Assembly (NCBI RefSeq): GCF_007827695.1
Contig: NZ_VITA01000013.1
Location: forward strand, 124,001 to 188,000
Origin: Sinorhizobium medicae
GTDB taxonomy: Bacteria; Pseudomonadota; Alphaproteobacteria; Rhizobiales; Rhizobiaceae
Direction: 5' to 3'
DNA: 64,000 nt
Part shown: positions 59,820 through 64,000 of the stretch, piece by piece
Layout: each line of letters begins with the position of its first letter
Position numbering within the stretch: the first letter of the stretch is position 1
The notes under the pieces: model-generated
Told to the model about the DNA's origin: nothing
Seen by the model: only the letters and a program-made list of their open reading frames with translations
Databases searched by the model: none
Position numbers and translations under genes: made by a program

Positions 59820-61448
59820 GTGGATCAGAATAAGCCTGACCTAAAGCGACATGAAAATCCGGCACCAACACATCATGAGGTTTCAGACGATTTTGACTTT
59901 ATCGTATGTGGAGCCGGCTCCAGTGGTTCAGTCATTGCCGCTCGACTGGCACAATGCGGAAGCGCCCGCGTCTTGCTTCTTGAGGCAGGCGGCGATGACG
60001 TAGCCGAGTCTGTTAGAGACCCGGCCCAATGGCCACTCAATCTCGGCACGAGCCGTGACTGGGGTTTCGTTGGAGAGCCGGCGCCTGAGCTCTACGGTAG
60101 GCGGCTACCTCTCAGCATGGGCAAGGGTTTGGGCGGCGGATCGAGCATCAACGTGATGGTCTGGGCGCGGGGCCACATGGAAGACTGGAATTATTTCGCT
60201 GCCGAAGCGGGCGATGAAGCCTGGGGCTATGAATCGGTTCTCGGTTACTATCGGCGAATTGAAGACTGGCGCGGCACGCCAGATACTGTACGCCGCGGCG
60301 CTGGAGGGCCGGTATATGTCGCCCAGCCACGTTCGCCGCAGCCTATCGCAGAGGCTTTGCTGAACGCTGCGTCGGCGATAGGAATTCCGGTATTCGACAC
60401 TCCAAACGGCGAACTGATGGAAAGTGGAGGAGGTGCATCGATCGCAGAACTGCGCATCCGGGATGGCAAGCGGGAGTCCGTATTCGGATCTTATGTTCGT
60501 CCGCTCATGTCACGACCAAACCTAACGGTCCTAACCGACGCGTTGGTCACGCGCATCATCTTCGATGGCATACGGGCGACAGGCGTCGACGTTCTCGTCA
60601 ACGGTCAACGGTGCGCGTTCACTGCGCGATGCGAAACGGTATTGTCGCTGGGTGCTATCAACACGCCAAAGGTGCTGATGCAGTCAGGCATTGGCCCGAG
60701 GGACGAGCTGAAGGCCCACGGGATATCTGTCGTGCAGCATCTTCCGGGTGTGGGTCGAAACCATCAGGATCATCTCGCGTTCGGCTGCACGTGGGCATAT
60801 CGAAAGCCGGAAGGCATCGGCGGGGGAGGCTGCGAAGCAAAACTCTATTGGAAAAGCGACTCCCGCCTCTCTCAGCCGGACATTCTTCAGTGCCAGTTGG
60901 AGTTCGCCGTACCTTCGCCGGTGGAGACAGGTCTGGAAACCCCGGCGCATGGCTGGACGATGTTTTCAGGGCTTGCGCAGCCGAAAAGCCGTGGCCGGCT
61001 GAGGCTCTCCGGCCCCAATACAAACGACCCTATCCTGATTGAACCAAACTCTCTCAGTGAGCCGGAAGACGTGGCTGCAGCCTTGGCAGCGGTTGAGCTG
61101 TGTCGCGAACTCGGAAATAGCGACGCCTTCACGCCGCTGGTCGCGTGCGAAGCAGTGCCGGGCACGCGAGACCGGGCAGGGATGATCGATTTCATCCGAA
61201 AGTCGGCCGTCACTTACTGGCACCAGTCCTGCACGGCCAAAATGGGACGCGACAGCATGTCCGTGGTCAATAACGAGCTCAAGGTCTACGGGGTTGAAAG
61301 TCTTCGTATCGCAGATGCCTCTATCATGCCGCGTATCACCACCGGAAACACGATGGCACCGTGTGTCGTCATCGGAGAGCGCGCAGGCGATTTGATCAGA
61401 AAGACGCATGGTCTTGCTGACTCGAGTGGTGTCGCTCCATTCGCCTGA
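59820..61448 (+). CDS. GMC-family FAD oxidoreductase
   Basis: 542 residues from a GTG preceded by AAAGG; starts at 59661 and 59736 are also open but add N-terminal residues not matched in GMC proteins. The FAD motif VCGAGSSGSVIAARLAQ lies near residue 27, the second signature is SLGAINTPKVLMQSGIGP, and the catalytic His lies in TYWHQSCTAKMG, with the closing Asn in GNTMAPCVV. Members oxidise alcohols such as choline or glucose derivatives. No transporter or regulator adjoins it. Confidence 0.82.
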   Translation: MDQNKPDLKRHENPAPTHHEVSDDFDFIVCGAGSSGSVIAARLAQCGSARVLLLEAGGDDVAESVRDPAQWPLNLGTSRDWGFVGEPAPELYGRRLPLSMGKGLGGGSSINVMVWARGHMEDWNYFAAEAGDEAWGYESVLGYYRRIEDWRGTPDTVRRGAGGPVYVAQPRSPQPIAEALLNAASAIGIPVFDTPNGELMESGGGASIAELRIRDGKRESVFGSYVRPLMSRPNLTVLTDALVTRIIFDGIRATGVDVLVNGQRCAFTARCETVLSLGAINTPKVLMQSGIGPRDELKAHGISVVQHLPGVGRNHQDHLAFGCTWAYRKPEGIGGGGCEAKLYWKSDSRLSQPDILQCQLEFAVPSPVETGLETPAHGWTMFSGLAQPKSRGRLRLSGPNTNDPILIEPNSLSEPEDVAAALAAVELCRELGNSDAFTPLVACEAVPGTRDRAGMIDFIRKSAVTYWHQSCTAKMGRDSMSVVNNELKVYGVESLRIADASIMPRITTGNTMAPCVVIGERAGDLIRKTHGLADSSGVAPFA

Positions 61449-61863
61449 AGATGCTTTAGAAGAGCTCGGCGGTCAGCATACACCGGCGGTCGAGCTCTTT
61501 GCGCCCTTTTTGGGTCAACCGTTCGGCTTGTTTCAAGACCTTCTACTAGCACCTCAAGAGATGAGCGCTTACTGTGTTGAGCTCAGCAGCATATTGACGG
61601 CAGTGTCGCGCACCCAATCAGGCATTGAGGCTCCAAGATAGAGCCCGCCAGTAGAAGATGTTGCCGCGGCGAATGAGATTTTCGACGTCGTGGCGGACTG
61701 CCAAGGCTATGTTGCCCTTGCCTGCCACCGGCGAGGCCGCCGCGCACGTTTCGCGTGGGCATCACCTCTAGGCACCAGTTTCTGGGCATCAGGTCGCCAA
61801 TGACGCCAAAACGATATCCGGCACGACTGAAAAATCAAGGAATTAAGGGCTTATAGGGAGAAT
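61449..61863. other. Junk-like stretch holding the integrase remnant
   Basis: 415 bp between the GMC gene and tRNA-Gln. Apart from the integrase stub at 61618-61728 no gene is supported. A T-rich region (61500-61515) follows a weak hairpin. Confidence 0.4.
61618..61728 (-). pseudogene. Phage-type integrase N-terminal stub
   Basis: 36 residues from a GTG on the minus strand. The block VRHDVENLIRRGNIFYWRA matches the beginning of tyrosine-type site-specific integrases in rhizobia as I remember them; after it the frame ends in LSWSLNA and a stop, so the catalytic domain is gone. It lies about 130 bp from the 3' end of tRNA-Gln, the usual place of such an integrase. Remnant status is certain; the identity is a recollection, not a search. 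Confidence 0.6.
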
Positions 61864-61937
61864 TGGCTGGGGAACCTGGATTCGAACCAGGACTAACGGA
61901 GTCAGAGTCCGCTGGTCTACCGTTAACCTATTCCCCA
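61864..61937 (-). tRNA. tRNA-Gln (CTG)
   Basis: On the minus strand TGGGGAA pairs with TTCCCCA, discriminator G73 and CCA is encoded. The anticodon loop CTCTGAC gives anticodon CTG. The T-arm is GGTTCGAATCC. The 3' end faces left, toward the integrase remnant. Confidence 0.95.
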
Positions 61938-62218
61938 AGGCCGCTGGCGGTGTCTTGCCGCCGCGTCGGTGTGGCGGGCTTATAAACAAAAGAACGCCTG
62001 ATGCAAATACCTTTTGCCAAAAAAATGCGGCCGCGCTGTGTCGGACCGCCTCGCGCGCACGCCGAACGGTGCCGTCCCTGGCAATGTTCGCTCCGCTTGT
62101 CTCTCTTCGCAGGGGTTCAAAAAAAGTTTGGCGAACGGGGGCGGCGCTGGTACAGTCGCCCCAACGCAAAATCGAGAGAGCGCCTTGAGCGGCCGTAAGG
62201 CTTCGCGCGGCGCCATGG

Positions 62219-63823
62219 TTGAGACAAGTGAAAGACCCCGATCACGGCGAGAAGCCGTCTGAATCCGGGGCGTCGGCAGCAGGTCGCGGCGAGGTGCGCA
62301 CAGGCGCGTCACGAAGCGGCAAGGGCAAACGGAGGCGGCGCAGGCCGTCCGGTTCGCCGTCTGCAATTGCCAGCCAATCCGGCCCGTCCGGAGAAGCAGG
62401 GCGTCCCGCAGCACTGAATGAGGCGGAGCCGTCGCGCAAGCGAAAACGGCGCCGGCGCTCGAAATCAGCAAAACCAGAGGACTCATCTGCCGCATCAGGT
62501 GCACGCGCGCCGGAGCCGGATGCTGCCGCCGGCGACAAAAAGAACAATAAACGCAACAGGAAGGCGCGTCATCGGCGTGGCCTTCAAGGGCGGCCGCTGG
62601 CTTCCACGAATACGCCCCCCGCAACTGTGCGGGCTGGCGAAGCTGTGCGCTCGCGCAGTGGCGACAGCGCAGCACCGCGTCAGCAGCAGTCGCGCGCGGA
62701 GCGGCCGGGCGGTCAACCCGGTGCGCCCTTCGTCGCGCCAAGCGAACCGCCCGCGCCGCTTTACGCGGCGCTCGACCTTGGCACCAACAATTGCCGGCTG
62801 CTCATCGCGCAGCCGACCCGGCCGGGGCAGTTCCGTGTGGTCGATGCGTTTTCGAGGATCGTCCGGCTGGGCGAGGGGCTCGGTGCAAGCGGACGGCTTT
62901 CGGACGACGCAATGGAGCGTTCGGTCGAAGCGCTCAAGGTCTGCGCGGCCAAGCTCGGCGCCCGCTCGATCCGCCGTCATCGGCTGATCGCGACGGAGGC
63001 TGCGCGCGCGGCCGCCAATGGCGAGGCCTTCATGCGGCGCGTCGCCGAGGAAACCGGCCTGGATCTCGAAATCATCGACCGGGAGACGGAGGCACGGCTT
63101 GCGGTATCCGGCTGCTCGTCGCTCGTCGACCGGGAAACCAAGTCCGTCGTCCTCTTCGATATCGGCGGCGGCTCTTCGGAAATCGCCGTCATTCGCATAG
63201 GTGAAAATCGTTCCAGCCGGCTTGCCAATCACATCACCCATTGGACGTCGCTGCCCGTCGGCGTCGTCACCCTTTCCGAGCGCCATGGCGGCGAGCATGT
63301 GACGCCTCAAAGCTTCGAGGTGATGGTGCGCGAGGTCGAGGCCATGCTCGCCGGCTTCGAGTGCCCCTCCGTCGATGTCCTGGCAAGCGGCTCCTATAGC
63401 GATGGCTTCCATCTGATCGGAACTTCGGGAACCGTCACGACGCTCGCCGGCGTGCATCTCGACCTGCCGCGCTACGACCGTCGCCGTGTCGATGGCCTAT
63501 GGCTTTCGGACGACGAGGTTTCCGCCATGCAGGCGCGCCTCCTCTCCTGGGATTTTGCCGCGCGTGCCGCCAATCCCTGCATTGGGCCCGACCGGGCAGA
63601 CCTGGTGCTTGCCGGATGCGCGATCCTCGAGGCGATCCGTCGCCGCTGGCCGTCGACCCGCATGCGCGTTGCCGATCGGGGGCTTCGCGAAGGGTTGCTG
63701 ACCGACATGATGGCGGATGACGGGGCCTGGCGCCGGGCGCGTCCACGCCGCCACCAACGCAGCTTCGGTCCCCCGCAGGCGGGGGAGGAGTGCGCGAAGC
63801 GCCATGAAGGAACCGACGCATGA
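62219..63823 (+). CDS. ppx: Ppx/GppA-family phosphatase with long basic N terminus
   Basis: 534 residues from a TTG (a GTG three codons later is also possible). The first 170 or so residues are disordered and Arg/Lys/Ser-rich ([31 protein letters not shown]). The Ppx/GppA catalytic domain then starts at [16 protein letters not shown] and has the second phosphate loop [14 protein letters not shown]. It hydrolyses polyphosphate or pppGpp. The stop overlaps the rlmE start (ATGA). Confidence 0.85.
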   Translation: MRQVKDPDHGEKPSESGASAAGRGEVRTGASRSGKGKRRRRRPSGSPSAIASQSGPSGEAGRPAALNEAEPSRKRKRRRRSKSAKPEDSSAASGARAPEPDAAAGDKKNNKRNRKARHRRGLQGRPLASTNTPPATVRAGEAVRSRSGDSAAPRQQQSRAERPGGQPGAPFVAPSEPPAPLYAALDLGTNNCRLLIAQPTRPGQFRVVDAFSRIVRLGEGLGASGRLSDDAMERSVEALKVCAAKLGARSIRRHRLIATEAARAAANGEAFMRRVAEETGLDLEIIDRETEARLAVSGCSSLVDRETKSVVLFDIGGGSSEIAVIRIGENRSSRLANHITHWTSLPVGVVTLSERHGGEHVTPQSFEVMVREVEAMLAGFECPSVDVLASGSYSDGFHLIGTSGTVTTLAGVHLDLPRYDRRRVDGLWLSDDEVSAMQARLLSWDFAARAANPCIGPDRADLVLAGCAILEAIRRRWPSTRMRVADRGLREGLLTDMMADDGAWRRARPRRHQRSFGPPQAGEECAKRHEGTDA

Positions 63824-64000
63824 CGAAACCCCCGGTCGGCAGCAACCGCAGCGGCCGAAAGCTCGGTCAGAAGGTCAAGAAGGGCAAGCTCAAGGCATCC
63901 TCGCGCCGCTGGATCGAGCGCCACATCAACGATCCCTATGTGCAGCGCGCGCAGCTTGAAGGCTATCGGGCGCGGGCGGCCTTCAAGCTTCTGGAGATAG
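63820..64000 (+). CDS. rlmE: 23S rRNA 2'-O-ribose methyltransferase RlmE, N-terminal part
   Basis: Cut by the right edge after 60 codons. The start [17 protein letters not shown] is followed by [30 protein letters not shown], the conserved RlmE/FtsJ entry to the methyltransferase domain. The enzyme methylates U2552 in 23S rRNA. It overlaps the ppx stop by four bases and is co-translated. Confidence 0.92.
   Translation, partial: MTKPPVGSNRSGRKLGQKVKKGKLKASSRRWIERHINDPYVQRAQLEGYRARAAFKLLEI

Overview
The window is alphaproteobacterial chromosome of the Sinorhizobium/Ensifer type. The evidence is high GC, the Rrf2-family iron regulator RirA with its C91/C99/C105 cluster, a CbrA-like PAS histidine kinase beside a phasin gene, acetoacetyl-CoA synthetase, a PhyR/NepR general-stress pair, and a tRNA-His without an encoded G-1. 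The gene order from about 1 to 31 kb is what I recall for the S. meliloti chromosome; this is memory, not a search. No rRNA, CRISPR array, intact insertion sequence or replication origin was seen.

Layout. 0-2.3 kb: tail of a polyamine ABC operon (potG partial, potH, potI). 2.3-8.3 kb: AsmA-like protein, acsA2, a decayed VapC toxin gene and a two-domain iron permease. 8.5-12.6 kb: cbrA and a phasin gene. 12.8-20.9 kb: tRNA-His, a LuxR-type regulator, an SDR plus flavin oxidase pair, LysR/mmsA divergent pair, and a DUF898 membrane protein overlapping an M48 protease. 21-22.8 kb: fbpA and rirA, divergent. 23.1-28.8 kb: dppABCDF-type peptide transporter operon and a RidA-family gene. 29-33 kb: AI-2E-type transporter, phyR-like and nepR-like genes and small envelope proteins. 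33.2-38.7 kb: FAD amine/amino-acid oxidase facing a CUT2-type ABC transporter with an M20 deacylase.

39-46.5 kb holds small hypothetical, membrane and lipoprotein genes. It includes a DUF899/HTH/beta-propeller cluster that looks like one regulatory unit. 46.8-61.9 kb is more accessory in character: methyltransferase/TetR, a frameshifted NTF2-like gene, a tripartite tricarboxylate transporter (tctCBA) with its own GntR-type regulator and an aconitase, LysR/NTF2/SDR and MarR/hydrolase cassettes, and a GMC oxidoreductase. It ends in a stub of a phage-type integrase about 130 bp from the 3' end of tRNA-Gln, consistent with an old tRNA-targeted island. 62.2-64 kb returns to core genes (Ppx/GppA phosphatase and the start of rlmE).

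Functional themes. Iron: RirA is the iron-responsive repressor, FbpA a periplasmic iron-binding protein and the 570-residue permease its likely channel, though 14 kb apart and with no ATPase here. Stress: the PhyR/NepR pair would control an ECF sigma factor encoded elsewhere. Carbon: acetoacetate activation, phasin, methylmalonate-semialdehyde oxidation, and tricarboxylate uptake plus aconitase. The most promising loci for follow-up are the tct-GntR-aconitase unit with a shared palindromic operator candidate, the DUF899/HTH/propeller cluster, the M20 deacylase joined to a CUT2 transporter, and the tRNA-Gln island edge.
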